Shown: positions 1-9,048 of the stretch, piece by piece
Numbering within the stretch: position 1 is the first letter of the stretch
Layout of the letters: each line of letters starts with the position of its first letter
Origin: Candidatus Viridilinea mediisalina
GTDB taxonomy: Bacteria; Chloroflexota; Chloroflexia; Chloroflexales; Chloroflexaceae
DNA length: 64,000 bases
NCBI RefSeq assembly: GCF_002532535.1
Contig: NZ_NQWI01000004.1
Span: forward strand, 35,628 to 99,627
Direction of reading: 5' to 3'
Notes under the pieces: generated by a model
Told to the model about the DNA's origin: nothing
What the model saw: the letters and a program-made list of their open reading frames with translations, nothing else
Database searches by the model: none
Program-made: the position numbers and the translations under genes

Positions 1-63
1 CAGCAAGTTACGCCTCGCGGCGGTGGGTTGGGGCGTAGCCACCAAACCACAACAAAAAAAGAG

Positions 64-72
64 TGGTATACT
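64..72 (+). promoter_or_regulatory. Extended -10 promoter of the PP2C gene
   Basis: TGGTATACT fits an extended -10 box (TGn plus TATACT). A Shine-Dalgarno-like AGGAG lies at about 102-106 just before the ATG at 113. No good -35 box was seen. Position and form match several other promoters in the window. Confidence 0.5.
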
Positions 73-112
73 TTACTTTGCTGAGTAGCACGGCTCGCCC
101 CAGGAGCAGCCC

Positions 113-1057
113 ATGAGAGTACGTTTTAGCGCCCGCACCCACGTAGGTCAGCGGCGCGAAGTGAATCAAGACGCCTTCGATGGTGGTCCGCGTGGCCCAG
201 CAACGCTGCTGGTTGTTTGTGATGGCATGGGTGGTCATGCTGCTGGCGAGGTTGCCAGCCAATTGGCCGTAACGACCATCATGGAGGTCTACGATCCCGC
301 CGCCGCTGAACCAGGCTCATCGCTACGCGATGCCTTCACCACAGCCAATCAGCGTGTCTATACCCAGGGTCGTGGCACCATGGGCACGACCGGGGTTGCG
401 GCGCTCTTTCAGCATAATCACCTCTATGTGGCCAATGTGGGCGATAGCCGCGCCTATATTGTGCGTGAGGGCCAGATTAGCCAGATTTCAAACGACCACT
501 CCTTTGTCTCCGATCAGGTGGCTGCGGGCCTCATGACTGCCGAGCAGGCGCGCCATTCCAACATTCGTAACATTATTACCCGTGCCTTGGGCCATAGCGC
601 CGATGTGAATGTGGACATCTTCGAGCGCGAATTGCAGGCCGGTGATACGGTGCTGCTCTCGTCCGACGGCATGCACGGCCTGATTGAAGATGCTGAGATT
701 GCGGAGATTGCGAGTATCGCAACGCCCGATGAGGCGACCCAGCGGCTCGTTGATCTCGCCAATGAGCGCGGCGGCATTGACAATATCACGGTGGTCATCG
801 CGCAGGTGGACGAACTCGATGCAAGCGCTGAACCAAGCGCCACCATCCCGCCCTCCGCGTCGCCCCCCAAACCGCCCGCCCCCCCCAGCCCTCAGCCCAA
901 AACCGAACCACCGCTCAACCGCCTGGGATTGCTACTCGCCTCACTTGTCCTACTCCTCCTCATCAGCATTGGCGCCTTCGTACTCTTGACGGCCAGTCCC
1001 ACCGTCAACTCTGCCCCCACCATTACACCCCTCGCCACGGTCGAAGCTACACCATGA
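113..1057 (+). CDS. PP2C-family Ser/Thr protein phosphatase with C-terminal membrane anchor
   Basis: Predicted metal-dependent phosphatase that removes phosphate from Ser/Thr on proteins, in bacteria usually the opponent of a PknB-type kinase. The 314-residue protein shows the PP2C motifs in order: VNQDAF (18-22), CDGMGGH with metal-binding Asp37, VGDSRAY, SSDGMHG and GGIDNIT. After the catalytic domain comes a Pro-rich linker (about 243-268) and one hydrophobic segment (about 270-292) with a short tail, so the enzyme is probably tethered with the catalytic domain in the cytoplasm. The start is supported by AGGAG a few bases upstream. No kinase gene lies to its right; one may sit left of the window edge. 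The fold assignment is firm; substrate unknown. Confidence 0.93.
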   Translation: MRVRFSARTHVGQRREVNQDAFDGGPRGPATLLVVCDGMGGHAAGEVASQLAVTTIMEVYDPAAAEPGSSLRDAFTTANQRVYTQGRGTMGTTGVAALFQHNHLYVANVGDSRAYIVREGQISQISNDHSFVSDQVAAGLMTAEQARHSNIRNIITRALGHSADVNVDIFERELQAGDTVLLSSDGMHGLIEDAEIAEIASIATPDEATQRLVDLANERGGIDNITVVIAQVDELDASAEPSATIPPSASPPKPPAPPSPQPKTEPPLNRLGLLLASLVLLLLISIGAFVLLTASPTVNSAPTITPLATVEATP

Positions 1058-1180
1058 GGGTCGGGGCAGAGCTGTGACCGCGATCATGAGGGGCAGGTCG
1101 TGCTTTAGTTGCACTTTGAGTTCATCCACAAGAGCCACTTGGCTCGCCGTGCTGCTCTGTACGTAGGCAAACATACTAGT

Positions 1181-1468
1181 ATGCACGTTATTTCCCGTAA
1201 AGCCTTGCGACAATTCGCGCAACGCTATCCTGATAGTAGCAATGCTCTTGATGCTTGGTTTCGTATTATACGAACCAACCAATTTGCTAATCTTGTTGAT
1301 CTACGCCGTGTCTTCCCTCACGCAGACCTTGTGGGCGACTTGGTCGTTTTCAACATTGGCGGCAACAAGTATCGGTTGATTGCAGTCATTCACTTCAATC
1401 GTCAAAAACTGTACATTCGTCATGTACTCACGCATGACGAGTACAGTCGGGGAGGGTGGAAGACATGA
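1181..1468 (+). CDS. higB: HigB-like type II toxin (mRNA interferase family)
   Basis: A 95-residue protein starting MHVISRKALRQFAQ, with GNKYRLIAVIHF and YIRHVLTHDEY near its end, which is the usual pattern of HigB-type RelE-superfamily toxins that cleave mRNA on ribosomes. The frame is open upstream to 1109, but the start at 1181 gives the normal family length and N-terminus. It overlaps the next gene by 13 bases, typical of a co-translated toxin-antitoxin pair in toxin-first order. The family is inferred from motifs; toxicity is untested. Confidence 0.8.
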   Translation: MHVISRKALRQFAQRYPDSSNALDAWFRIIRTNQFANLVDLRRVFPHADLVGDLVVFNIGGNKYRLIAVIHFNRQKLYIRHVLTHDEYSRGGWKT

Positions 1469-1881
1469 CCGTTGCAACTCATGAAGAACTTACGCAAGCG
1501 TGGTGTAAGCTCCAAACTCTGCTCCCACTTACGGCCATCCATACCGATCAGCAATACGACCGTGCCATAGCAGCGCTCAATGGTCTGCTTGATACAGTCG
1601 GAATGGATGAGGAACATCCGCTTAGTGAGTTACTTGATACGCTTGGTATCCTTGTTGAAGCGTATGAGCAGCAGCGCGAGACACCAGCATTACCCACAAA
1701 TGCGGCACTTCTTGCGTTTCTGATGACTGAACACGATCTGACACCAGCCGACTTAACTGAGCTTGGCGAACCTGTGCTCGTTCATGAAGTTCTTGCTGGT
1801 AGGCGGACGCTGACACCACCACAACGGCATGCGTTGGCACGTCGCTTTGGTGTCATACCGGAGACCTTTCTATCCTCTTGA
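1456..1881 (+). CDS. higA: HigA-like antitoxin with C-terminal HTH
   Basis: A 141-residue acidic protein overlapping the HigB-like gene. The C-terminal half (about 85-138) has the shape of a Cro/C1-type helix-turn-helix: a long helix with LLAFLMTEHDLTPADLTEL, then VLAGRRTLTPPQRHALARRF, as in HigA antitoxins that bind both toxin and promoter. The first half (residues 1-80) resembles the N-terminal toxin-binding part of the DUF-type HigA proteins found beside such toxins. A second start at 1465 is possible. Autoregulation of the pair is expected from the family, but no operator was identified. Confidence 0.78.
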   Translation: MEDMTVATHEELTQAWCKLQTLLPLTAIHTDQQYDRAIAALNGLLDTVGMDEEHPLSELLDTLGILVEAYEQQRETPALPTNAALLAFLMTEHDLTPADLTELGEPVLVHEVLAGRRTLTPPQRHALARRFGVIPETFLSS

Positions 1882-1974
1882 TTCCATTTTCTGTTAAGCA
1901 TATCGCTTTGTAACCTTGAGCCCGACACTCCCACACCTTTCGACTATCAGACTTTCGACTTTCGGCTATCCTCC

Positions 1975-3846
1975 ATGCCTATTCGCTTACTTGATGCAAC
2001 GGTTGCCGCCCAGATCGCTGCGGGTGAAGTGGTTGAACGCCCCGCCTCGGTGATCAAGGAGTTGGTTGAGAATGCGCTTGATGCTGGCGCTCGGCGCATT
2101 CGTGTCGGGGTGCGTGGCGGTGGCTTGCGTGAACTGACGGTGCAGGATGATGGCTGTGGGATTGCGGCCCATGAGCTTGAGTTGGCCTTTGAACGCCACG
2201 CGACCAGTAAGCTTACGGTGGCCGATGATCTCTTTAATATCCATACGCTGGGCTTTCGCGGCGAGGCGCTCCCTTCGATTGCTTCGGTCGCGCAGGTGAT
2301 CTGTGTTACCCGTACTGCTGAGAGTGAGACGGGTACCGAGTTGCGGATTGCTGGTGGTGAGGTGCAGGCGCGTATGCCTCGGGGTTGCTCGGTGGGCACG
2401 AGCATTAGTGTGCGGAACCTCTTCTACAATACGCCTGTGCGCCGTGAGTATCTGCGCTCTGAGGCGACCGAGCAGGGGGCGATTAGTAGCGTTATTCAAC
2501 AGTATGCTATCGCCTACCCGGAGGTGCGCTTTAGTCTGATGCTTGAGGATCGCCGTGCCCTCCAGACCAGTGGCGATGGTCATGTGCGCTCGGTACTGAT
2601 TGAACTCTATGGCCCCGATGTGGCCCGTGAGTTGCTGCCGCTTGAGGCTGAGGCGGGCGAAGGGGAAGCGCATGTGCGGCTGCATGGCCTGCTCTCGCCC
2701 CCCGGCTTGACCCGTGGCTCGCGGAGCTACATCCATCTCTTTGTCAACCGCCGCGCTTTGCAGCCACGGGGGGCGCTGGTCAGTGTGATCGAAGATGCCT
2801 ACCATACGCTGCTCATGAAGGGCCGCCATCCCATTGTTGTGCTCAATATTCATGTGCATCCCCTTGCGGTTGATGTGAATGTTCACCCTACCAAGAGTGA
2901 AGTCAAGTTCCGCTTTGCTTCCAAGGTGCATAGCCTGATTGGGCGGAGTGTGCGTGATGCGCTGGTGGCCGGAGCAGGGGTGCCGACGTGGCAGGAGGAC
3001 GATGGTAGTCTGCAACGTCGCTTCGAGTTACGTCAACTTGGCCAAACTGCGGCGAGTAGCCCTGCGCCCGCGCCCACAGCCCCCGCCTCGGCCTGGGGGG
3101 TTGGTGCAACCGCTTGGGATCGTGAACATAGCCGCTGGGATGTCGGTGGCACTGCGGAGGCAGAGCGGTACGCTGAGGCAGAACCGCACCACGCGGAAGC
3201 CGCTGCGCCTTTGCCCGCAGCGCAAGCTACGCCGGTTGCAGCCCAAGCGACACACGCCGACGCCCAAGCCCTACCTCCGCTACGCATCATTGGCCAGGTT
3301 GGCCTGACCTACATTGTGGCTGAGGCGCCTGAGGGCATGTATCTGATTGATCAGCACGCCGCGCATGAGCGGATTACCTACGAGCGGCTGATGAACCAAC
3401 ACGCCGCAGGCGCAGTAGAGGCCCAAGGACTCCTGCTGCCACAGAAGGTCGCCTTAGCCCCGGCGGCGAGTGCGCTGCTGCTGGGCAACCAGAGCCAACT
3501 TGCGGCCTGGGGCTTTACGCTGGACGAGTGGGGCGAAGGGGTGCTTGTGCGTGCCATTCCCGCCACGCTGCCCGCCGAGCAACTCAACCAAGCCTTGCAC
3601 GAACTGGCCGATCATCTCGCTGGGCGCGGTGGTTCACATCCGCTCGATTGGCGCGAAACGATGCTGATCACCCTCTCGTGCCACACCTCGGTGCGCGCCG
3701 GCCAGAGTCTCACCCACACCGAGATGCGCCACCTGCTGCAGCAACTCGAAGCCTGTAGGAGCCCACGCACATGTCCCCACGGGCGCCCAACCATGATCCT
3801 GCTCACGCCTGCCCAACTTGAACGCCAGTTTGGACGGAGCGTATAG
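1975..3846 (+). CDS. mutL: DNA mismatch repair endonuclease MutL
   Basis: GHKL ATPase and endonuclease of methyl-independent mismatch repair; it acts after MutS recognises a mismatch. N-terminal motifs are ENALDAGA (about 32-39), DDGCGI, HATSKL and GFRGEALPSI. A Pro/Ala/Glu-rich linker spans about 360-430. The C-terminal domain carries the metal-binding nuclease motif DQHAAHERITYE (about 458) and CPHGRP close to the end, so this is the nicking type of MutL. At 623 residues the length is normal. No mutS is in the window. The following permease gene starts 9 bases after the stop, so they may be co-transcribed. Confidence 0.96.
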   Translation: MPIRLLDATVAAQIAAGEVVERPASVIKELVENALDAGARRIRVGVRGGGLRELTVQDDGCGIAAHELELAFERHATSKLTVADDLFNIHTLGFRGEALPSIASVAQVICVTRTAESETGTELRIAGGEVQARMPRGCSVGTSISVRNLFYNTPVRREYLRSEATEQGAISSVIQQYAIAYPEVRFSLMLEDRRALQTSGDGHVRSVLIELYGPDVARELLPLEAEAGEGEAHVRLHGLLSPPGLTRGSRSYIHLFVNRRALQPRGALVSVIEDAYHTLLMKGRHPIVVLNIHVHPLAVDVNVHPTKSEVKFRFASKVHSLIGRSVRDALVAGAGVPTWQEDDGSLQRRFELRQLGQTAASSPAPAPTAPASAWGVGATAWDREHSRWDVGGTAEAERYAEAEPHHAEAAAPLPAAQATPVAAQATHADAQALPPLRIIGQVGLTYIVAEAPEGMYLIDQHAAHERITYERLMNQHAAGAVEAQGLLLPQKVALAPAASALLLGNQSQLAAWGFTLDEWGEGVLVRAIPATLPAEQLNQALHELADHLAGRGGSHPLDWRETMLITLSCHTSVRAGQSLTHTEMRHLLQQLEACRSPRTCPHGRPTMILLTPAQLERQFGRSV

Positions 3847-3855
3847 GGTCATTGT

Positions 3856-6243
3856 ATGTCCCCTCGCTGGAACAAAATCCGCCGCGATTTGTTCCATCAC
3901 CGCAGCCGCACGTTGCTGGTGGTGCTTTCGATTGCAATTGGGGTCTTTGCCTTTGGCACGATCATGGCGGGGCGCGTGAAGATTGAAGCGGAATTGCAGC
4001 AAAGCTTTCGTGCTACCAATCCGGCGAGTGCATCGATCACCACGCTGCCTTTTGATGATGAACTGGTGGCAGCCGTGCGCCAACTGCCGGGGGTGAGTGC
4101 CGCCGAGGGTAAGCGGGTGGTTGCGGCGCGCATCAAGCTCGGCTCTGATGATTGGCAAGATGCTCTGCTCCATGTCTTGCCTGATGATGGCATAACCAGC
4201 ATCAACATTGTGCGTCCATGGCAGGGTACCTGGCCGCCACCCAAGCGCAGTATGTTGATCGAACGCTCCTCTTTCGCACGGCTTGATGCGCCCCTTGGCG
4301 CTACGGCAATGGTCACCTTGGCGGGCGAGACGGTGCGCCCATTGCCGGTTGTGGGCCTCAGCCACGATTTGAGCCTGCCGCCCGCACCGATTGCTGGACA
4401 GGTCTTTGGCTATATCACCTTCGATACGCTCACCTGGCTCGGCGGGCCGCAGGGTTACAATCAGTTGGCCATTGTGGTGGATGAACCACTGCGCTACGAT
4501 GAAGCCCAGATTCGCATGGTGAGTGATCGGGTCGAACGGCTGGTTCAACGTGGAGGGCGTCCGATCCTCAGTAGCGAAGTGCCCCCGCCACTCCAGCATC
4601 CTGCTGAAATCATCCTGCCTACCATGTTTGCGATTATGACGACTATTGGTACCCTGGCGCTGCTGATCAGTACCTTCCTGATCATCAACACGATGAGCGC
4701 GATCCTGATCCAGCAGACACGCCAGATTGGGGTGATGAAGGCCATTGGGGCGCGAAATGATCAACTCGCGCTGCTCTACCTGGCCCTCGCAGCCGCCTTT
4801 GGTCTATTGGCCCTACTGCTGGCCGCACCTCTGAGCATGCTCGGGGCCAATCTGTTCGCCTGGTTCATAGCGGATCAGATGAACCTTGATCTGCCCCCCT
4901 TTCTCATTGTGCCCGAAGTTATCCTGATTGAAGCGCTGGTCGCTATGCTTGTGCCTATGCTCGCAGCGCTCTTCCCCATCCTGAGTGTGCTACGCCGCCC
5001 GACCCACCAGGCGCTTGCGGGTGCAACAGCAACACCAGTGGTGCAGGGTTGGCTGGATCGGCTACTCAGCCGCAGTAGCCTCTTGAGCCGCCCGGCACGC
5101 TTGGCGCTCCGCAACACCTTCCGGCGCAAAGGACGGCTCGTGCGAACCTTGGTGGCGCTCTCGCTCGGTGGTGCCGTCTTCCTCGCCGCCATGAGCCTGC
5201 GCGAGTCGCTCTATACCACCCTTGATGCAAGTGTGGCATCGCAACGCTACGATGTGGAGATTCAGCTCAACCGTAGCTACCGTAGTGACCAAGTGATGCC
5301 GGTGGTTTTGGGCACTCCGGGGGTCAGTAGTGTCGAACCACTGCTACGGAACCACGCCTTCCCTGTGCGTAGCGATGGCACAACTGGCGAAGTGATGAGC
5401 GTTCGGGCTCTGCCAGTCACCAGCGCCATGCTGGCCCCACGCATGGTGGCAGGCCGTTGGTTTGTGCCAGGCGACGAACGCGCTGTTGTACTCAGTACCA
5501 ACATTCTGCAGAAAGAACCCGCTATCAATGTTGGCACCATGATCACGCTCAAACTAGGGAGCCGTGAAGAGCAGTGGCGCGTGATTGGCCTGATTGAAGA
5601 ATTGATGCCGCCCATCAACCCAGTGCTGGTCTATATGCCATTGGATGCCTATACGCGCACCTATGGCGGCTTTGGGCGCAGCGATACCCTACGGGTTGCT
5701 ACAACCCAAAGCGATGCGGCGAGCCATGCCGCAGCGGTTATCAAGCTAGAGCAACACCTGAGCCAAGCAGGCTACCAACTGCACAGCATCCATAGCCGCT
5801 CCGATGACCGCATGCTCCTTGCTGAACGCTTCGACCTGATCGGTGTCATCCTCTCGATTATGGCCACGATCATCAGTGTTGTGGGAGGGCTAGGCTTGGC
5901 CGGAACCATGAGCATCAACGTGATCGAACGCACCCGCGAAATTGGCATTATGCGTGCCATTGGCGCGAGTGATCATGCGCTGGCTCAGATCATCGTGAGT
6001 GAAAGCCTGACCATTGCCTTGCTGGCGTGGCTGATTGGCACACTCATCTCCATCCCTTTGAGCTACGCTATGGGCCATGTCTTCGGCCTCAATCTGCTCA
6101 ACTCACCCCTGATCTGGAGCTACACCATCCCTGCGGTACTCGTCTGGCTCATTGCTGTCCTGGTGATTGCCATCATTGCCAGTCTCCTATCTGCACGTAC
6201 CGCTGTAAGCCTAACGGTACGCGAAGTCTTGGCCTATGAGTGA
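3856..6243 (+). CDS. ABC transporter permease, MacB/FtsX (LolC-like) family
   Basis: A 795-residue membrane protein with two FtsX-type halves: an N-terminal membrane helix (about 17-39), an extracytoplasmic MacB-like domain, a cluster of helices (about 255-375), another start helix (about 429-447), a second periplasmic domain and a last helix cluster (about 655-785). FtsX signatures are visible as IGVMKAIGARNDQ and REIGIMRAIGAS just after the first helix of each bundle. Such proteins use ATP hydrolysis by a partner ATPase for mechanical work such as lipoprotein or macrolide export. No ATPase is adjacent; mutL is upstream and an acetyltransferase follows directly, so the partner is unknown. 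Confidence 0.88.
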   Translation: MSPRWNKIRRDLFHHRSRTLLVVLSIAIGVFAFGTIMAGRVKIEAELQQSFRATNPASASITTLPFDDELVAAVRQLPGVSAAEGKRVVAARIKLGSDDWQDALLHVLPDDGITSINIVRPWQGTWPPPKRSMLIERSSFARLDAPLGATAMVTLAGETVRPLPVVGLSHDLSLPPAPIAGQVFGYITFDTLTWLGGPQGYNQLAIVVDEPLRYDEAQIRMVSDRVERLVQRGGRPILSSEVPPPLQHPAEIILPTMFAIMTTIGTLALLISTFLIINTMSAILIQQTRQIGVMKAIGARNDQLALLYLALAAAFGLLALLLAAPLSMLGANLFAWFIADQMNLDLPPFLIVPEVILIEALVAMLVPMLAALFPILSVLRRPTHQALAGATATPVVQGWLDRLLSRSSLLSRPARLALRNTFRRKGRLVRTLVALSLGGAVFLAAMSLRESLYTTLDASVASQRYDVEIQLNRSYRSDQVMPVVLGTPGVSSVEPLLRNHAFPVRSDGTTGEVMSVRALPVTSAMLAPRMVAGRWFVPGDERAVVLSTNILQKEPAINVGTMITLKLGSREEQWRVIGLIEELMPPINPVLVYMPLDAYTRTYGGFGRSDTLRVATTQSDAASHAAAVIKLEQHLSQAGYQLHSIHSRSDDRMLLAERFDLIGVILSIMATIISVVGGLGLAGTMSINVIERTREIGIMRAIGASDHALAQIIVSESLTIALLAWLIGTLISIPLSYAMGHVFGLNLLNSPLIWSYTIPAVLVWLIAVLVIAIIASLLSARTAVSLTVREVLAYE

Positions 6244-6786
6244 ATGAAAATGCTTACCCAAAATACCACCTACTACCTCGAAATGTGCGACCCGACGGCA
6301 CTGCGTCCAGTAGCTGCACCAGCGGGTTTTCGCGTCGTTCGCGCCGAGTTGCCCTGCCCCGAATTGAACCGCTTCCTCTACACAGCGGTGGGAGGCAACT
6401 GGTATTGGCTGGATCGCTTAGGTTGGAACTATGCCCGTTGGCAAGCCTACCTCGAACGCCCCGAATTGGAGACCTGGGTGGGTTATGTGGCGGGCACCCC
6501 GGCAGGCTATGTTGAATTGGAGTGGCAAGCCAGGGCAATGGTAGAGATTGCCTACTTTGGGTTGTTGCCCGCCTTCATCGGGCGGCGGCTTGGCGGCGCG
6601 TTGCTCACCGCAGCCCTTGAGCGCGCTTGGGCCATGGGCGCTGAACGCATCTGGGTGCATACATGCAGCCTCGACGGGCCCGCTGCGCTCGCCAACTACC
6701 AAGCGCGGGGGATGCGCATCTTCAAGACTGAAGCAGCCAGCATCGAGCTACCCGATCAACCCCCAGGCCCGTGGCCTGGGGCTTAG
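6244..6786 (+). CDS. GNAT-family N-acetyltransferase
   Basis: A 180-residue protein beginning immediately after the permease stop codon. The acetyl-CoA-binding motif A is recognisable as YFGLLPAFIGRRLGGALL (about 100-117), followed by WAMGAERIWVHTCSLDGP and a Q-A-R-G-M segment that matches the second half of the GNAT fold. The acceptor cannot be told from sequence. Tight spacing suggests it is translated from the same message as the permease. A second ATG six bases downstream is an alternative start. Confidence 0.85.
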   Translation: MKMLTQNTTYYLEMCDPTALRPVAAPAGFRVVRAELPCPELNRFLYTAVGGNWYWLDRLGWNYARWQAYLERPELETWVGYVAGTPAGYVELEWQARAMVEIAYFGLLPAFIGRRLGGALLTAALERAWAMGAERIWVHTCSLDGPAALANYQARGMRIFKTEAASIELPDQPPGPWPGA

Positions 6787-6794
6787 AGGTTGAC

Positions 6795-6853
6795 AGCTTC
6801 TTTTTTGTTGCGGTTTGGCGACGAAGCCGCCAAACCGCAACAAAAAAGAAGCT
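6795..6853. repeat. Variable-arm hairpin, copy 1
   Basis: Long inverted repeat whose core is GGCGACGAAGCCGCC (one mismatch from the family core) and whose outer arms read AGCTTCTTTTTTGTTGCGG and its complement. The T-run is at the 5' base and the A-run at the 3' base, the reverse of an intrinsic terminator. A fragment of the 108-bp element follows directly. Confidence 0.85.
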
Positions 6854-6857
6854 TTTC

Positions 6858-6899
6858 AGTAATCTGCAATCTGCAATCTACAATCGTAAATGGCATGAT
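6858..6899 (+). repeat. Partial copy of the 108-bp element (heptamer part)
   Basis: Shows AATCTGC, AATCTGC, AATCTAC and AATCGTAAATGGCA, the right-hand portion of the element seen complete at 26025 and 41530. It sits straight after a variable-arm hairpin, as at 23.0 kb. Confidence 0.75.
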
Positions 6900-6947
6900 T
6901 GCTAGACCTTCACCCGCGAGTTGCCCCATCTATGCTACGATACGTTC

Positions 6948-8930
6948 ATGCGTAACCATCCATCAGCACGTAACATCAAACAACCCTTGCGCCTCCTGCT
7001 GCTGATCGGCGTCCTGCTCTTCACCCTGCTTACCCCCGTGCAGAGCCAAGAGCTAGAGCCGTCGCCGCAACCCACAACACTAACTACGTCTCAGATGACG
7101 CCCTTTGGCATGAACACCTACTTCACCGGCCTTGAGCGCATGAGGAACGATGGAGACGAAGGAGTAGCCAGGCTCATCGCCCACGGACGTAACATCGGGG
7201 TGGAGTGGGCGCGGGAGGAGTTGAGTTGGGGCAATATTGAACGTAGCGGCAAAGGGCGTTGGGACTGGAATCCCTTCGATCGGCGGCTGCGCGAAGCCCA
7301 CGAAGCTGGGTACCAGATTATTGGTATGCTGCTCACCACACCCGCGTGGGCCCGGGTCGAGGATTGTCCCGAACGCATGGCCCGCTATGCCAGCGCCGGG
7401 GTGCATGTCCATGACTACTGGTGCCCACCTGCCGATCCGCAAGATTTTGCCGATTATGTCTATAAAGTCGTCAAGCGCTACAATGGCGACGGCGAAGATG
7501 ATGCGCCTGGTTCGCCTCGGGTGGCAGCCTGGCAGATCGGCAATGAACCCAATGCCTGGGAGACATGGCCCGGCACACCGGCTGAGTATGCCGAGTTGCT
7601 TGAGGTGGGCTATGCGGCGATCAAACGTGCCGATCCGAGCGCCATTGTGGCGACGGGAGGGCTCTATGTCTTCGATGGCAGTTGGAACGATGGCATCGGG
7701 CACCGCGATGGCTTGAGCTTTCTGGCCGACGCCCTCAATGCGCGCCCAACGGCTTGGAATAGTTTCGATGTCTTGGCTATTCACCCCTATATGCCAACCG
7801 TCGCCCCTGATGCCCCCGGTATCTATGGTGCAATCAGCCTCTGGGGGCGCTTAAGCTTGGCGCGGGCGTGGCTCGATGCCCAGACTGCGATGCGCGGCGG
7901 TGCGCCGCGCCCCATCTGGATCAGTGAGGTCGGTTGGTCTACCTGTACCGCCGATCAGCCCGATTGCTATGTTGGGCCGGCACTGCTCAACCAGCGTGCC
8001 ACCCGCCATGACTGGCGGCTGCACCTAGGGCCACATGCCGCACTGAACTACACGAGCCACCCGACCCTGGCGGCAGCCCGCCTCGCGGGCTTTATTGGCA
8101 AGACGGAAGATCAGCAGGCCAATTACCTTGTGCGTACCTATGCCCTTGCGTTAGCCTTTGGCATTGAGCATATCAATTGGTTCCAGTTGGAAGACAAATT
8201 TGATGGTGCGGCCCAGAATTTCTGGGAAGAGGCCGCCATCTTCCACAACGCTGCTGAGGGGTACGCGCCGAAACGGGCCGCGTTTGCCTACAAAACCTTG
8301 ACCCGAGAGCTTGCCGGGGCACGCTTCTTGGGTTTTGGCGAACTGCACACCTTCCAACACCGTCCCGACGATCTCAATACTGCCGCCCGCTTTCATCTGC
8401 GCTTTCACACGAACGAAAACCGGATTATCGAACTCCTCTGGAACAATGTTGGCGAAGAGAGCGTGCGTTTGCCATTGAAACCGAGCACAACACCCGATCT
8501 GGTCTTGCGCGACGGAGCGATTGTTGCTGTACCAGTTGAATCTGGATCGGTGCGCCTGACGGTCAGCGAAAGCCCGATCTACCTGCGCCAGAACCTCATC
8601 CCTGTGCTACAGGTCACCGCGCCGCCACTCGACTTCTTGGCTGATCCCAACGATGTGCCACGCCGTGCCAGGCTCGTCCTAGCCAATGAGGGTTCAGGCA
8701 ACCTCGTATGGCAAGCCCAGAGCAGTGCCCCATGGCTGCATCCCATTCCTATCACTGGCCACGCCCACCAGAGCAACCTAACCGTTCTCGTTGACCCCCG
8801 GCGGCTGCCGGTGGGCGTATATAGCGCAACACTGCACATCAGCAGCAACGGCGGCAATTATGATCTTCAGGTTAACCTGCGGGTTATACCCAAGGTTAGT
8901 CGTATCTATTTACCGTTGGTGAGTCGTTAG
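6948..8930 (+). CDS. Secreted glycoside-hydrolase-like protein (clan A type) with C-terminal BACON-like domain
   Basis: From the ATG at 6948 the product has 660 residues; an in-frame start at 6921 would add nine. A signal peptide (about 10-34, LRLLLLIGVLLFTLL) points to export. The next 430 residues resemble a TIM-barrel glycosidase of GH5/GH39 type: IGNEPNAWETW supplies the likely acid/base Glu and WISEVGWSTC the likely nucleophile Glu. After a beta-rich segment comes a region like BACON/all-beta domains (about 555-650: VLANEGSGNLVWQAQ, SAPWLHPIP) and the very end is IYLPLVSR, a tail that may be a sorting signal. Substrate unknown. It stands alone between hairpin repeats. Confidence 0.8.
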   Translation: MRNHPSARNIKQPLRLLLLIGVLLFTLLTPVQSQELEPSPQPTTLTTSQMTPFGMNTYFTGLERMRNDGDEGVARLIAHGRNIGVEWAREELSWGNIERSGKGRWDWNPFDRRLREAHEAGYQIIGMLLTTPAWARVEDCPERMARYASAGVHVHDYWCPPADPQDFADYVYKVVKRYNGDGEDDAPGSPRVAAWQIGNEPNAWETWPGTPAEYAELLEVGYAAIKRADPSAIVATGGLYVFDGSWNDGIGHRDGLSFLADALNARPTAWNSFDVLAIHPYMPTVAPDAPGIYGAISLWGRLSLARAWLDAQTAMRGGAPRPIWISEVGWSTCTADQPDCYVGPALLNQRATRHDWRLHLGPHAALNYTSHPTLAAARLAGFIGKTEDQQANYLVRTYALALAFGIEHINWFQLEDKFDGAAQNFWEEAAIFHNAAEGYAPKRAAFAYKTLTRELAGARFLGFGELHTFQHRPDDLNTAARFHLRFHTNENRIIELLWNNVGEESVRLPLKPSTTPDLVLRDGAIVAVPVESGSVRLTVSESPIYLRQNLIPVLQVTAPPLDFLADPNDVPRRARLVLANEGSGNLVWQAQSSAPWLHPIPITGHAHQSNLTVLVDPRRLPVGVYSATLHISSNGGNYDLQVNLRVIPKVSRIYLPLVSR

Positions 8931-8941
8931 AAGCTGCCTGA

Positions 8942-8986
8942 TTTTTGTTCGGGTTTGGCGGCGAAGCCGCCAAACCCGAACAAAAA
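8942..8986. repeat. Variable-arm hairpin, copy 2
   Basis: Perfect inverted repeat, core GGCGGCGAAGCCGCC, outer arm TTTTTGTTCGGGTTT pairing with its complement. It lies between the glycosidase-like gene and menH. A second half-module with CTTCGCCGCCCCCAAACCCCC follows at about 9005-9030. Confidence 0.88.
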
Positions 8987-9048
8987 GAGTTTTTTTGAGG
9001 TAGGCTTCGCCGCCCCCAAACCCCCACCAAGGATTTCAATCATTCATC

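Noticed and set aside
6795..6853. Variable-arm hairpins as intrinsic terminators
   Set aside because: The T-run is at the 5' base of the stem and the A-run at the 3' base on both strands, opposite to the needed order; a stop function by other means cannot be excluded.
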